NCBI RefSeq assembly: GCF_000423625.1
Contig: NZ_AUII01000007.1
Coordinates: 62,001-126,000, forward strand
Direction of reading: 5' to 3'
DNA from: Pseudonocardia asaccharolytica DSM 44247 = NBRC 16224
Lineage (GTDB): Bacteria; Actinomycetota; Actinomycetes; Mycobacteriales; Pseudonocardiaceae
DNA length: 64,000 nucleotides
Both the position numbers and the translations under genes were made by a program. The notes below the pieces were generated by a model. That model had not been told where the DNA came from and did no database searches. It saw only the letters and a list, made by a program, of their open reading frames with translations. Below, in pieces: positions 1 to 9,828 of the stretch; within the stretch, counting starts at the first letter, position 1, and each line of letters opens with the position of its first letter.

Positions 1-714
1 CCGCAGGATCCGGGACTGCCGCTCGGCCTCCGCGTTGAGGATCGCCGCCTGCTTGGCACCCTCCGCGGTGAGGATCTGCGACTGCTTCTGCCCCTCGGCG
101 CTGCGGATCGCCGACTCCCGCTGGCCCTCGGCGGTGAGGATCATCGCGCGCTTCTCGCGGTCGGCCTTCATCTGCCGCTCCATCGACTCCTGGATCGACG
201 GCGGCGGGTCGATGGCCTTGATCTCCACCCGCGCGACCCGGATCCCCCAGCGGCCGGTGGCCTCGTCGAGCTCACCGCGCAGCACGGTGTTGATCTGGTC
301 GCGGGAGGTGAGCGTCTCCTCCAGCGTCATCCCGCCGACGACGTTGCGCAAGGTCGTGGTGGTGATCTGCTCGACGCCGGTGATGTAGTCGGAGATCTCG
401 TAGACCGCGGCCTTGGGGTCGGTCACCTGGAAGTAGACGACGGTGTCGATGTTGACGGTCAGGTTGTCCTGGGTGATCACCGGCTGCGGCGGGAAGGACA
501 CCACCTGCTCGCGCAGGTCGATCCGCTCCCGGATCTTGTCGATGAACGGCACCAGGAAGCACAGGCCCGGTGGTTGCGTCGTCTTGTAGCGGCCCAGCCG
601 CTCGATGACCGCGGCGGTGGCCTGCGGAATGATCTGCACCGCCTTGACCACCGAGACCACGACCAGCAACACGATCAGGACAACGACAATGAGCACTACC
701 GCCCCATCGGCCAC
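1..714 (-). CDS. SPFH/band 7 (stomatin-like) membrane protein, 3' end outside window
   Basis: The first 238 codons are visible. A hydrophobic N-terminal segment (about residues 5-22) is followed by a band 7/SPFH domain (about 25-185) with features such as VVYFQVTDPKAAVYEI, and then by a Glu/Arg/Ala-rich stretch with repeated AEGQ/AEGAK units that should form a coiled coil. Such proteins form membrane microdomain scaffolds and are usually partnered by an NfeD protein, which is the next gene upstream here. The GTG at 714 is chosen because a GGGAGGGGG ribosome site lies about 5 bases before it. The order NfeD-SPFH matches mycobacterial Rv1487-Rv1488. The C-terminus lies beyond base 1. Confidence 0.9.
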   Translation of the reverse strand, partial: MADGAVVLIVVVLIVLLVVVSVVKAVQIIPQATAAVIERLGRYKTTQPPGLCFLVPFIDKIRERIDLREQVVSFPPQPVITQDNLTVNIDTVVYFQVTDPKAAVYEISDYITGVEQITTTTLRNVVGGMTLEETLTSRDQINTVLRGELDEATGRWGIRVARVEIKAIDPPPSIQESMERQMKADREKRAMILTAEGQRESAIRSAEGQKQSQILTAEGAKQAAILNAEAERQSRILR

Positions 715-804
715 CTCGATCCCCTCCCCCGCTTCTCCGCAGCTCGCTGCGGTTGCTCATTCCTCGTCGACTGCCCGTGCGGGCCGCACCGTAACGGCCG
801 CGGG

Positions 805-1242
805 TCAGTCCTCGGCGAGCACCATGGCCGTCGCGCCGGTGATCGTGACGATCCGAACCCGCGCTCCCGGCTCGATCACCTGCTGGTGGTCGTAGGCCCT
901 GGCCGACCAGATGTCGCCGTCGATCTTGATCCGGCCGCCGCCGTGGTCGCCCTGCACCCGCTCGACGACCACCGCCTCCCGCCCGAGGAGCGCGTCGGAA
1001 TGCATGGCGGTGTTGTCGATCGCGCGGTTCAACCTGCGGCGCAGACCCGGGCGGACCGCGAACAGCAGCAGCACCGACGCGCCGCCGAACACGATCGCCC
1101 CCGCCACCGGGCCCGCGCCCAACACCGAGGCGAGCGCCGCGATCAGCGCGCCGCCGCCGAGCATGAGCAGAACGAACTCGCCGGACAGCACCTCCGCAGC
1201 GACCAGCACAATTCCGGCGATGAGCCAGATCACTGCCGCCAT
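805..1242 (-). CDS. NfeD family membrane protein
   Basis: A 145-residue protein with two or three hydrophobic segments in residues 1-65 and a soluble C-terminal OB-fold domain (about 80-145). It contains the typical LLGREAVV start of that domain and an ARVRIVTI strand near the end. NfeD proteins are short membrane partners of SPFH scaffold proteins, and the SPFH gene starts 90 bases downstream on the same strand. The length is normal for the short NfeD1b class, which lacks the ClpP-like protease domain. An operon with the SPFH gene is likely. Confidence 0.9.
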   Translation of the reverse strand: MAAVIWLIAGIVLVAAEVLSGEFVLLMLGGGALIAALASVLGAGPVAGAIVFGGASVLLLFAVRPGLRRRLNRAIDNTAMHSDALLGREAVVVERVQGDHGGGRIKIDGDIWSARAYDHQQVIEPGARVRIVTITGATAMVLAED

Positions 1243-1261
1243 GCCCTGATCTTGCCAGAGA

Positions 1262-2083
1262 TCAGCCTTCCGCAGTCACAAAATCGATCAACTGCTCGAC
1301 GGCGCCGATCAGCGGCGCCTCCAGATCGCGGAAGCTGCGGACCGCACCGAGCACCCGGCGAGCCCCGTCAGCGGGCTCGCCCCAGCGCAACGCGGCGCAG
1401 ACCCCGGTCTTCCAGTCGGTGCCGCGCGGCACCGCGGGCCACTCCCGGATCCCGACGACCGACGGCTTCACCGCCTGCCAGACGTCGACGTACGGGTGCC
1501 CGGTGACCAGCACGTCCGCCCCGCTCACCGCGCGGGCGGCTCGCATCTCCTTCGAGCCCTCCACCAGGTGGTCGACCAGGATGCCCAGCCGCCGCTGCGG
1601 CGCCGAGCCGAACTCGCGGACGGCCGAGACGAGATCGTCCATCCCGTGCATCGGTTCCACGACGATCCCCTCGACCCGCAGGTCGTGCCCCCACACCGTC
1701 TCCAGCAGCGCGGCGTCGTGGATGCCCTCCACCCAGATCCGGCTGGCCCGCGCCGTGCGCGCCGCCGCGCCGTGGAGCTTCACCGATCCCGAGGCGGAGC
1801 GGGCGGCTCCGGTGGGCGCCGCCCGGGGTGGCACGAGCGTCGCGGGCCCACCCTCGACGAGGAACCCGCCGGCGCGCAACGGGAACACCCGGCGTCGTCC
1901 GTTCCGGTCCTCCAGCGTGACCTCGCGAACGTCGACCAGCACGACAGCGCCGCAGAACCCGCTCACCGGGTCCTCGACGACCAGACCTGCCTCGGCGGGC
2001 AGCTCCGGGAGCCGGGTGCGTACCCGGTTGCGGGTTCCGTCGGCGGTGAAGGCACCGCGGTAGTCGTGCGCGTGCAAAGCCAC
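1262..2083 (-). CDS. DUF3097 family protein
   Basis: A 273-residue cytoplasmic protein of the actinobacterial DUF3097 family. The signature region IWVEGIHDAALLETVWG followed by LRVEGIVVEPMHGMDDL is present at about residues 117-150, with LVTGHPYVDVWQAV near 190. Its biochemical role is unknown. It lies 20 bases upstream of the NfeD gene on the same strand, and in mycobacteria a protein of this type lies between the ferrochelatase and NfeD genes. It therefore marks the left resumption of the conserved backbone after the accessory island. Length is normal for the family. Confidence 0.85.
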   Translation of the reverse strand: MALHAHDYRGAFTADGTRNRVRTRLPELPAEAGLVVEDPVSGFCGAVVLVDVREVTLEDRNGRRRVFPLRAGGFLVEGGPATLVPPRAAPTGAARSASGSVKLHGAAARTARASRIWVEGIHDAALLETVWGHDLRVEGIVVEPMHGMDDLVSAVREFGSAPQRRLGILVDHLVEGSKEMRAARAVSGADVLVTGHPYVDVWQAVKPSVVGIREWPAVPRGTDWKTGVCAALRWGEPADGARRVLGAVRSFRDLEAPLIGAVEQLIDFVTAEG

Positions 2084-2216
2084 CCGGTCCTTCTACCGGG
2101 CCGTCGCGCCGGTTTCGCGGACCGACACGCTCGGTGGCGAGAACCGCTCCGCCTGCCGCGGCGAGCCGGGGCGGCGGAAGTGTCGGGTTCGGAGCGCCTT
2201 CGTTAGCCTTGCGCAC

Positions 2217-3014
2217 GTGCCCTGTCCCTCGGCGACACTGACTGTCTGGACCTCGGCGTGGCTGGCCGGAGCCGCCGCGCCCGATGACGTCCTCGACGCG
2301 CTCGAGCCCTGGGCGCAGGCACACGATGTGCTGGCCGCCGACCCGCAGACCGCGGCCGCCACCGACCTGCCCGCCCCGGGGGCACCGGCGTCATCGGTGA
2401 CGTTCCTGCTGGCGGCGCTGCGCCGGACCGCGCCCCGGGGCCACGCCCGGTTCGTGCTTCCCGCCCCCGGGGACATCCGCGGGCTGCCCGGACCCGGCCC
2501 GTTCAGCCGCGAGGCGACCGCCGCAGGCGAGGGCGCGCTGTTCGTCGACGCGGGTCTCGGGGTGGTGCCGACGCCCGTCGCCGACGGGGTGCTGCGCTGG
2601 ACGGTCTACCCGGTCTCCCAGACCACCCCGCCCACCGAGTTCGTGGCGCTCAGCTACGCCGAGTACGAGCTGCGCGAGCAGGTGCGGCAGTCCGCGTCGA
2701 TTCTGACCTCGCTGGGTGTGGCGCGGCATCGCCCCGGGGTCCGCGAGGAGATCGCCGCAGCGCTGCGTGCCCGGCCCCGATCGTTGTGGCCGGCCGGGAT
2801 GCCCGGCCGGGCGCTGCGCGTGCTGCAGCACGCCGATGAGGTCGCGGCGATCCTCGCCGCGGCCGCGATGGATGAGCCGGGCGGCGCGCTGTCCGCCTCA
2901 GCAGCGGCCGCCCGCCGGGAAGCGTTGCGGCCCATCGAGACCGCGGTGCGGGTGGCCCGCCGCGCGGCGGTGGCCGAGGCGGTGCGGGTGCTGGCGTCCG
3001 GTCCGATGGTCTGA
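2217..3014 (+). CDS. Conserved hypothetical actinobacterial protein
   Basis: A 265-residue Ala/Arg-rich protein with no signal peptide or membrane segment. I do not recognise a domain. The C-terminal third is helical and rich in Ala and Arg. The GTG at 2217 is the first start of the frame and lies 133 bases from the divergent DUF3097 gene, so the two may share a regulatory interval. Codon usage with GC-rich third positions is consistent over the whole frame, supporting a real gene. It stands at the edge of the conserved block and next to a decayed region. Confidence 0.7.
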   Translation: MPCPSATLTVWTSAWLAGAAAPDDVLDALEPWAQAHDVLAADPQTAAATDLPAPGAPASSVTFLLAALRRTAPRGHARFVLPAPGDIRGLPGPGPFSREATAAGEGALFVDAGLGVVPTPVADGVLRWTVYPVSQTTPPTEFVALSYAEYELREQVRQSASILTSLGVARHRPGVREEIAAALRARPRSLWPAGMPGRALRVLQHADEVAAILAAAAMDEPGGALSASAAAARREALRPIETAVRVARRAAVAEAVRVLASGPMV

Positions 3015-3085
3015 GCGGTCCGGCCGCCGCCAGCAGTACCCGGTGGCGGCCGGACCGCGCGGCGCGCCACCGACCGGTGGGGAGC

Positions 3086-3304
3086 TCAGTGCCCGAGCAC
3101 CTGCTGCACGCAGGCGAGGTCGGCCTGCGCGGCGGCGAGTGGGTCGCCCAGCACACCGGTGATCGCTGCGAGCGGATCCGCGACGACGCCGGTGACACTC
3201 TGCTGCAGGCAGCTGGGGTCCGCGCTGGCGACTCCGGCCCCGACGACCAGCAACCCGGCGGTCGCGACGCCTCCGGCAAGCAAGCGAAGAGCAGTGGTAC
3301 GCAT
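3086..3304 (-). CDS. Small secreted hypothetical protein
   Basis: A 72-residue protein. MRTTALRLLAGGVATAG begins a classical signal peptide with a basic start, a hydrophobic core and a probable AxA cleavage site in VASADPSC. The mature part, about 43 residues, has two cysteines (SCLQQ and ACVQQ), suggesting one disulfide outside the cell. The ATG at 3304 is chosen because GAGGAGG lies 4-10 bases upstream; a longer reading from 3391 lacks support. Function unknown; such small exported proteins are common in Pseudonocardiaceae and mycobacteria. It is convergent with the hypothetical gene at 2217-3014. Confidence 0.7.
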   Translation of the reverse strand: MRTTALRLLAGGVATAGLLVVGAGVASADPSCLQQSVTGVVADPLAAITGVLGDPLAAAQADLACVQQVLGH

Positions 3305-3410
3305 GGTCCTCCTCGTGCGGTTGAGTGGCAGCGATCTTCGTTGTCTTGTGGTGTACAACACAACCCGGACCGTCGACACGATCGGGTGCACTTGGGCCTC
3401 GTGCGCAGCT

Positions 3411-3590
3411 CAAGTCGGGAACCTGCTCGCCAAGCTCGGCCTGCGCACCCGGGCCGAGGCCGCGGCGTATGCCGCCCGCCGGAAACCAGCCGCGGAACAG
3501 AGGAACTCCCGGATCCACCCGCGACAGAATCGCGTCATCCTCTCCGACCGTGTCCGAGACCTCGTCGGGTCCGTCCCTCCGGAGGCATGA
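3411..3590 (+). pseudogene. 3' scrap of a LuxR/NarL-type regulator
   Basis: The frame reads QVGNLLAKLGLRTRAEAAAY, the last helices of a LuxR-type HTH domain (normally HVGNILAKLGLRTR). It then runs into an unrelated tail ending at 3590. No upstream receiver, ATPase or remainder of the HTH is visible, so only about 25 codons of the original gene survive. It lies next to other scraps and marks the start of a decayed region. Family recognition is by motif only. Confidence 0.6.
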
Positions 3591-3599
3591 GATGGGTTC

Positions 3600-3870
3600 A
3601 GCAGCGGCGCCGGGCTCGCGTTGCGGCTCGCCCACGAGCGCGGGGCGACGGTCACCGGGCTCGACGCCGCCGCGGGGCTGCTCGGCGTGGCCGTTCCCGG
3701 AGCGCCCGTCGCGGTGGCGAGGTGGGCCGAGGCGAGACACTGCGAGACCCGTCGCGGACGCCATTCGCGCCGCACTCGCCGACAGCCTGCGGCGCGATGG
3801 CAGCTCGTGGCAGGACAACGCGTTCCGGTACGTGATCGCGACCGCGGCGGGAGCGGCCGCAACCTCGCCG
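3600..3870 (+). pseudogene. Decayed SAM-dependent methyltransferase
   Basis: Two pieces of a class I methyltransferase lie in different frames. The first, near 3612-3720, reads GLALRLAHERGATVTGLDAA, the glycine motif I and following acidic strand end. The second, near 3745-3850, reads VADAIRAALADSLRRDGSSW followed by QDNAFRYVIA, resembling the C-terminus of such enzymes. The middle of the protein, about 130 residues, is missing and the frame shifts between the pieces, so this is not functional. The ending abuts the 3' end of the VOC gene on the other strand. Confidence 0.55.
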
Positions 3871-3871
3871 G

Positions 3872-4660
3872 TCAGCCCGCCGGCGTCGTCTCGTTCGGCC
3901 CGACCAGCTTGAACTGCGCCCCGGTGGGGTCGATGGCCGCCGCGAGGCGGCCGTACGGCGTGTCCTGGGCCGGCACCACGATCGAGCCGCCGAGCTCGAC
4001 GGCCTTCGCCAGCGCGGCGTCGGTGTCGTCCACCCCGAAGTAGACCGACCAGTGGGCGGGAACGCCCTCGGGGAGTGTTCCCGAGGCGTCCATGATGCCG
4101 GCCAGCCAGCTCTCGCCCTGCCGCAGCGTGGTGTAGCGGAACTCCGGGGTGTCGCTCACGGCGTGCGTGTCCCACCCGAACACGTTGCGGTAGAAGCCGA
4201 TCGTGGCCTCGTAGGCGCGGGTGTGCAGCTCGAACCAGCTCGGGGCTCCGGGCTCATCGAGGACCCGGAATCCTTGGTGGCGGCCGGGTTGCCAGAGGCC
4301 GATCCACGCGCCGCCGACATCGGTGATCAACGCCATGGTACCGAGGTCGCCGACCGGCATGGCGTCCACGTGGACCTCGCCGCCGCTGGACGCGGCGGCC
4401 TCGAGTGTCTTTCGCGCGTCGTCGGTGGCCAGATACACCGACCACAGATCCGGCGCCTGCTCGCCGGGCTGCCTGGCCATGCATCCGGCCACCAGGATGC
4501 CGTCCTTCAGGAAACTGAAGTAACCGCCGAACTTCTCGGCGGGTTCTTCGGCTGTCCAGCCGAACAGCTCGCAGTAGAAAGCCCGGCTGCGCCCGACGTC
4601 AGAGCTGGTCAGGTCGACCCAGCAGGGTGCGCCGACGGGGGCGGTGTCTCGGGTGGGCAT
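3872..4660 (-). CDS. Two-domain VOC (glyoxalase/bleomycin-resistance-like) protein
   Basis: A 262-residue protein with two tandem vicinal-oxygen-chelate domains. Domain one (about 8-120) starts GAPCWVDLTSSDVGRSRAFY and domain two (about 135-260) starts APSWFELHTRAYEATIGFYR. Members of this subgroup, including the mycobacterial CFP30B type, are cytoplasmic proteins of uncertain substrate. The ATG at 4660 is preferred over one 11 codons upstream because AAGGAG lies 10-15 bases before it. No operon partner remains: the downstream sequence is the methyltransferase scrap and the upstream gene is a broken epimerase. Confidence 0.85.
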   Translation of the reverse strand: MPTRDTAPVGAPCWVDLTSSDVGRSRAFYCELFGWTAEEPAEKFGGYFSFLKDGILVAGCMARQPGEQAPDLWSVYLATDDARKTLEAAASSGGEVHVDAMPVGDLGTMALITDVGGAWIGLWQPGRHQGFRVLDEPGAPSWFELHTRAYEATIGFYRNVFGWDTHAVSDTPEFRYTTLRQGESWLAGIMDASGTLPEGVPAHWSVYFGVDDTDAALAKAVELGGSIVVPAQDTPYGRLAAAIDPTGAQFKLVGPNETTPAG

Positions 4661-4721
4661 CTGATGGCTCCTTGGTGGTTGTCCGGTCCTCACCCGTGTT
4701 GACGCCGCAAGGGCCCGGGAT

Positions 4722-5252
4722 TCATCGATCCTGGGGATCTGGCGGGTGGATTCGCCGCGGCTTCACGAGCGCGGTGAGGTGTGTCCGAGAAAATGAACCA
4801 GGTGGCCGATGAAATATCCGACCATGAGCGGGTAGTGACCATCGTTGGTCCTCGGTTGTGGTTCGACGGTAGTTGATCGGTGCTTTGCGGGCCGCGCCAA
4901 GCTCGTCGCGGCGGGCCCGGGTGAAGTGGATGAAGCTGACCACGTGCCCTTCGGCGTCGTACATCACGGCGCCCGGCTGGCCGTTGACCCAGGCACGGAA
5001 TCCCTCCCGCCAGCTCCCGTACCGCGGCTCCCAGCCGAGTTCCTTCCTCTCCGGCGCGGAGGCCCGCACCGCCGCGATCACCGCCTCGCGATCCAGCCCG
5101 TCGACGACCACCGGGTCCGCGCCCGCCTCGCGCAGCTGCGCGACCTTGCCGGGCGTCCTCGTGGTGGCGGTGACCTCGTGACCCGCCGCGACCAGCCCAG
5201 AAACGAGGTGCCGTCCCAGTGCCCCGGTCGCTCCCGTGACGAAGACTCGCAT
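4722..5252 (-). pseudogene. Chimeric NAD(P)-dependent epimerase remnant
   Basis: Residues 1-70 are the N-terminal Rossmann part of an NmrA/epimerase-like protein (MRVFVTGATGALGRHLVSGL). It then jumps directly to ERKELGWEPRYGSWREGFR, which is the C-terminal motif of such proteins, so about 150-180 residues are deleted in frame. The following part, NGQPGAVMYDAEGHVVSFIH, resembles the SnoaL-like C-terminus of SigJ-type ECF sigma factors, suggesting a second fusion point. The last 50 residues are unlike either family. A good start context (GGAAAGATC before ATG) remains, so a product could be made, but an active enzyme is unlikely. Confidence 0.6.
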
Positions 5253-5285
5253 GATCTTTCCTTCCGCATGGTGCTTTCCCTTGAA

Positions 5286-5335
5286 GACAAGGCACCACCC
5301 GAAGTTGTGACATTTTTCGGCCTCGGTGCCTTGTC
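5286..5335. promoter_or_regulatory. Inverted repeat upstream of the epimerase remnant
   Basis: Perfect 11-bp arms, GACAAGGCACC at 5286-5296 and GGTGCCTTGTC at 5325-5335, are separated by 28 bases. They lie 34 bases upstream of the start of the broken epimerase gene. The spacing suggests a pair of operator half-sites or a leftover element end; no regulator gene is adjacent. Confidence 0.35.
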
Positions 5336-5439
5336 GGGCTTCGACCTGCTGCAGGAAATCCGGTATCTACTGCGGCAGCAGCCGAGCCGCGGCCACACTG
5401 ACCTCGCGGCCGCCGGTGCGCGGCCGTGGTCGAGGTGTA

Positions 5440-5693
5440 CGCATTTACTGCGGCAAGGCGGATCGGCGTTGGCCACGGTGCAGCTACGAGTCGTGCGCCA
5501 GAGCAGAGGAGATCCTCACCCTCGACATCGAAGACCTCGCCCCGGCCGACAAGCGCGCCCGCGTCATCGCCAAAGGCGGCGCGACCGAATGGATCCGCTG
5601 GCAGTCCGGCACCGCCCAGCTGCTGCCGTGCCTGCTCGGCGGGCGGATCCGCGGGCCGGTGCTCCTCACCCAGCCCCGGGGATCAGCAGGCGG
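5440..5693 (+). pseudogene. Internal fragment of a tyrosine recombinase
   Basis: The frame reads CARAEEILTLDIEDL, then KRARVIAKGGATEWIRWQSG, then TAQLLP. This is the arm around the first catalytic Arg and the catalytic Lys (KGG) of phage-type integrases common in actinobacteria. The N-terminal DNA-binding part and the C-terminal HxxR and Tyr motifs are absent. It merges without a gap into a Tn3-type transposase scrap. The tail of a related recombinase occurs at 18865-19113 inside another Tn3-family element. Confidence 0.65.
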
Positions 5694-5925
5694 CGGCGTA
5701 CGGACGGTTCGTTGAGGAGCCGGCGCGGCCGGAGCTGGAGCGGTTCTTCCTCCTGGACGACATGGACCGGGACCTGATCGTGCTGCGTCGGACGACGGCC
5801 CACCATCTGGGGTTCGCGGTGCAGATGTGCACCGTCCGCAACGCTTCCGCGCCTCCACCCCGGCTGGCGGCGGCCTGTGGCCCCTGCGCGACCCGACCAC
5901 CGCCGACGTCGACGAGGAGGGATGA
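5678..5925 (+). pseudogene. Tn3-family transposase (tnpA) reduced to its two ends
   Basis: The first about 54 codons match the start of actinobacterial Tn3 transposases: YGRFVEEPARPELERFF, then LDDMDRDLIVLRR, then HHLGFAVQMCTVR. After a frame change the sequence reads GGGLWPLRDPTTADVDEEG and stops at 5925, resembling the usual C-terminal tail of these enzymes (LRPLRDP). If so, about 900 residues have been lost by an internal deletion joining the two ends. It is inactive. It precedes the rifampin monooxygenase gene by about 390 bases. Confidence 0.65.
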
Positions 5926-6022
5926 GCCCCAGGTGTGTTCATCTGGCGGCGGCACCGCCGTACGCGGCGCGTCACCGCTTCGGGAGGAGCTTGTCCGTCC
6001 ACAGCGGATGGCGTAGGGCAAA

Positions 6023-6048
6023 GGCAAGAAGGCTACCCACTTCTTGCC
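6023..6048. other. Hairpin upstream of the rifamycin-associated element
   Basis: Perfect 9-bp arms, GGCAAGAAG (6023-6031) and CTTCTTGCC (6040-6048), enclose an 8-base loop. No T-run follows, so a Rho-independent terminator is unlikely. It lies just ahead of a possible TATAGC -10 box (6059-6064) and could end upstream transcription or bind a regulator. Confidence 0.4.
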
Positions 6049-6063
6049 ACTCTCAACGTATAG

Positions 6064-7737
<1,674 letters not shown>

Positions 7738-7819
7738 GCGCGCAGTTGTGGCTCGAAAGGGGCGGGACCCATCTCCGGCCGCGCTCGCCGTGGTCCCGGC
7801 ACCTCGGACCGAGCGGCCG

Positions 7820-8013
7820 GTGCGGATCGGGTACGCGAGGACGTCGACGCCCGCCAGGAGCTGGCGAGGTCAAGGTCCGGCCCGAGCTGGAGAAGGCGCT
7901 TCCGGCCCAAGCCCGTCCGTATCCGGCACCCCGACGACCCGCTGACGCCCGAGGAAACCGACCTTCGGGAACGCCTCCAGGCCCAGGTCCCCCAGCGCCC
8001 GGAGGACGAGTAG
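7820..8013 (+). pseudogene. Decayed serine resolvase of Tn3 type
   Basis: VRIGYARTSTPA at 7820-7855 is the start of a serine recombinase catalytic domain, including the catalytic Ser of YARTST. In the next frame VKVRPELEKAL (about 7870-7902) matches a later segment of the same domain. About 30 residues between them are missing. A third frame, ending in RLQAQVPQRPEDE at 8013, is not recognised. The sequence is a scrap. With the tnpA scrap at 5678-5925 it brackets the rox gene. Apart from these pieces I see nothing coding in 7738-8180. Confidence 0.55.
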
Positions 8014-8180
8014 CCAGCAAGATCAATCTCAGCGCCGACCACGGTTCCATTGATCCCCGGGGCCGAAGACCTGACTGACGCCGCCTTCCTCGTCGGCCCG
8101 CCGCCCGACCCGCCTACCTGGCGGAAGTCTCACCCGCGGCCCCTTTCTGCCGTATTCCGGCCGGACCCGTCATTCCGGGC

Positions 8181-9257
8181 CTATTCGGCCGCGTCGTCGC
8201 CCCCGTTCAGCGCACGGACCAGGGCGCGTAGGTCGTCCGGGTGCAGCGGTCGCGGTGACCCGGCCCGATCGAGTTCGGCGCGCAGCCGTTCCGCCTCGAC
8301 GTCCGCGCGAACCCGCAGCGCGGCCTCGCGTTCGGCGCGGTCGCGGGCGGATCGGATCTGCCCGGTGAGCTCGGCACGCTCGCGGTCGCGTTCGACAGCG
8401 AGTTCCGCGGCATCGCGCACGGCGGCGTCCCGCTCGCTGACGGCCTGCTCCCGGGCCGCGGCCGCGGCGTCCCGAGCGGCAAGCGCCGCGGAGGTCTCGG
8501 TGCGCGCGGCGGCGAGCGCGCCACGCAGCTCGCCGGACTCCGCGCGCAGCGCGTCGAGGGAGCTGCGCAGCTCGTCGAACCGCGCCCGCACGGCGTCGCG
8601 CTCCCCGGTGGCCTGCTCGGCCGCGACCGCAGCGGCCCGGGCGTCCCGTTCGGCGGCGACCGCCCGTTCGTCGGCGGTCGCGGCGCGCTGCTCGGCCGCC
8701 CGGCGCCCGGCCGCGGCGTCCTCGGCCGTCTGTTTCGCCGCGCCCAGCGCCTCGGTCGCCTCGAGGGCCTGCCGCGCCGCGGCCGAGGCGCGCTGCACGG
8801 CCTCGGCACGCTCCTGCGCGGCCCGTTCCGCAGCCTCCGCGCCCTGCCGCGCCTGCCGCTGTGCCTCCTCACGCGCCTGTTCGGCCGCGATGCGGGCCCG
8901 GTCCGCGTCGGCGACCTTCCGGTTCGCCGCCTCGACCGCGGCGACGGCGTCGCGTTGGACCTCGTCGAGCCTGGCGGACACCCCGGCGAGCGCCTCACTG
9001 AGCGCCTGAACCGGCGCGCGGACGGCGCCCACATGCTCGCGCAGCCGGTCGGCGTCCAGCTGGAACGCGTTGGTCCCGGAGTCCAGGCCCAGAGCGCCGA
9101 GCGCTTCCCGCTCGGCGCGGGCCATCTGCGCACACGTCCGTCCACCGGGCCACCGGGTGTCGCGGCAGAAGGACCGCCGGCGTCCCCCCTGAGGGCCGGG
9201 CGCGGGCAACTCGGCGCGGCAACGGCTGTAACCGCAGCGTGCGGGCTCGTCGATCAC
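8181..9257 (-). CDS. Coiled-coil protein with N-terminal Cys motif
   Basis: A 358-residue protein. Residues 1-45 hold a possible zinc knuckle (CGYSRC, then FC, then TC further on). Residues about 65-335 are an uninterrupted Ala/Glu/Arg-rich heptad region typical of a long coiled coil. A short C-terminal segment, PLHPDDLRALVRALNGGD, follows. There is no membrane segment. Similar proteins of unknown role occur in actinomycetes; the layout recalls KfrA-like DNA-organising proteins, but no HTH is visible. It is divergent from the MerR-like gene across a 202-base AT-rich spacer. The start at 9257 is the first of the frame. Confidence 0.75.
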   Translation of the reverse strand: MIDEPARCGYSRCRAELPAPGPQGGRRRSFCRDTRWPGGRTCAQMARAEREALGALGLDSGTNAFQLDADRLREHVGAVRAPVQALSEALAGVSARLDEVQRDAVAAVEAANRKVADADRARIAAEQAREEAQRQARQGAEAAERAAQERAEAVQRASAAARQALEATEALGAAKQTAEDAAAGRRAAEQRAATADERAVAAERDARAAAVAAEQATGERDAVRARFDELRSSLDALRAESGELRGALAAARTETSAALAARDAAAAAREQAVSERDAAVRDAAELAVERDRERAELTGQIRSARDRAEREAALRVRADVEAERLRAELDRAGSPRPLHPDDLRALVRALNGGDDAAE

Positions 9258-9306
9258 GAACCGATCGTATCAGTTTCTATGTTTTCAACGTTCTAACTAG
9301 TTCTAA

Positions 9307-9322
9307 GTTCAGTTAACTGAAC
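9307..9322. promoter_or_regulatory. 16-bp palindrome in an AT-rich intergenic spacer
   Basis: GTTCAGTTAACTGAAC is a perfect palindrome in the 9258-9459 spacer, which is far richer in A and T than its surroundings. A second hairpin, ACCAAC with GTTGGT arms, follows at about 9329-9354. The spacer separates the divergent coiled-coil and MerR-like genes and probably holds both promoters and an operator. Confidence 0.5.
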
Positions 9323-9459
9323 ACTAAACCAACGAAACCACCGTTTTGTTGGTGAAGCTCGCGGGAGCCGCGACGCGCGCCACCCAGCGCACTCGCAGGG
9401 AGTTCGGCAGGATCTGTAGCAATGACAGTAGTAAACTTGCATCATAGATTTCACGTGAG

Positions 9460-9828
9460 ATGCTGCGACAGGTGAGCGTGAAGCGGCTTGACGACGAGGA
9501 CTACCCGTCCATCACGATGGGACGGGCCGCGGAGCTGCTCGGCGTGCAGCCCGCGTTCCTGCGCAGCCTCGACGCGGCCGGGGTGCTGCACCCGCACCGC
9601 TCCCCCGGCGGGCATCGGCTGTACTCCCGGCGTCAGCTCGCGCTGGCCACCCGGGTGCGCGCCCTGCTCGATGAGGGCCTTTCGCTGGATGCCGCGCGGC
9701 GCATCGTCGGCCTGCAGGACGACCTCGACGTGGCCCACGCCCGGATCCGCGAGCTGGAAGACGAACTCCGCACCAGCCTGAACGGCCGCGACCCTAGCGA
9801 GGCTGGCGACGACAGCCGAACCCTGTAG
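9460..9828 (+). CDS. MerR-like helix-turn-helix protein
   Basis: A protein of up to 122 residues. The motif ITMGRAAELLGVQPAFLRSL, followed by HPHRSPGGHRLYSRRQL, is a MerR-type winged HTH (about residues 18-70). A short helix, DLDVAHARIRELEDEL, follows for dimerisation. No effector domain is present, so this is a minimal MerR-like regulator. Starts at 9460 (ATG), 9472 or 9478 (GTG) are all possible, and none has a strong ribosome site. It probably acts at the AT-rich spacer in front of it. The 3' end touches the IS256 remnant. Confidence 0.75.
   Translation: MLRQVSVKRLDDEDYPSITMGRAAELLGVQPAFLRSLDAAGVLHPHRSPGGHRLYSRRQLALATRVRALLDEGLSLDAARRIVGLQDDLDVAHARIRELEDELRTSLNGRDPSEAGDDSRTL

Noticed and set aside
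8050-9009. 319-codon Ser/Arg/Ala-rich + strand frame
   Set aside because: Mirror of the coiled-coil gene on the - strand; repetitive composition explained by the antisense of Ala/Glu/Arg codons.
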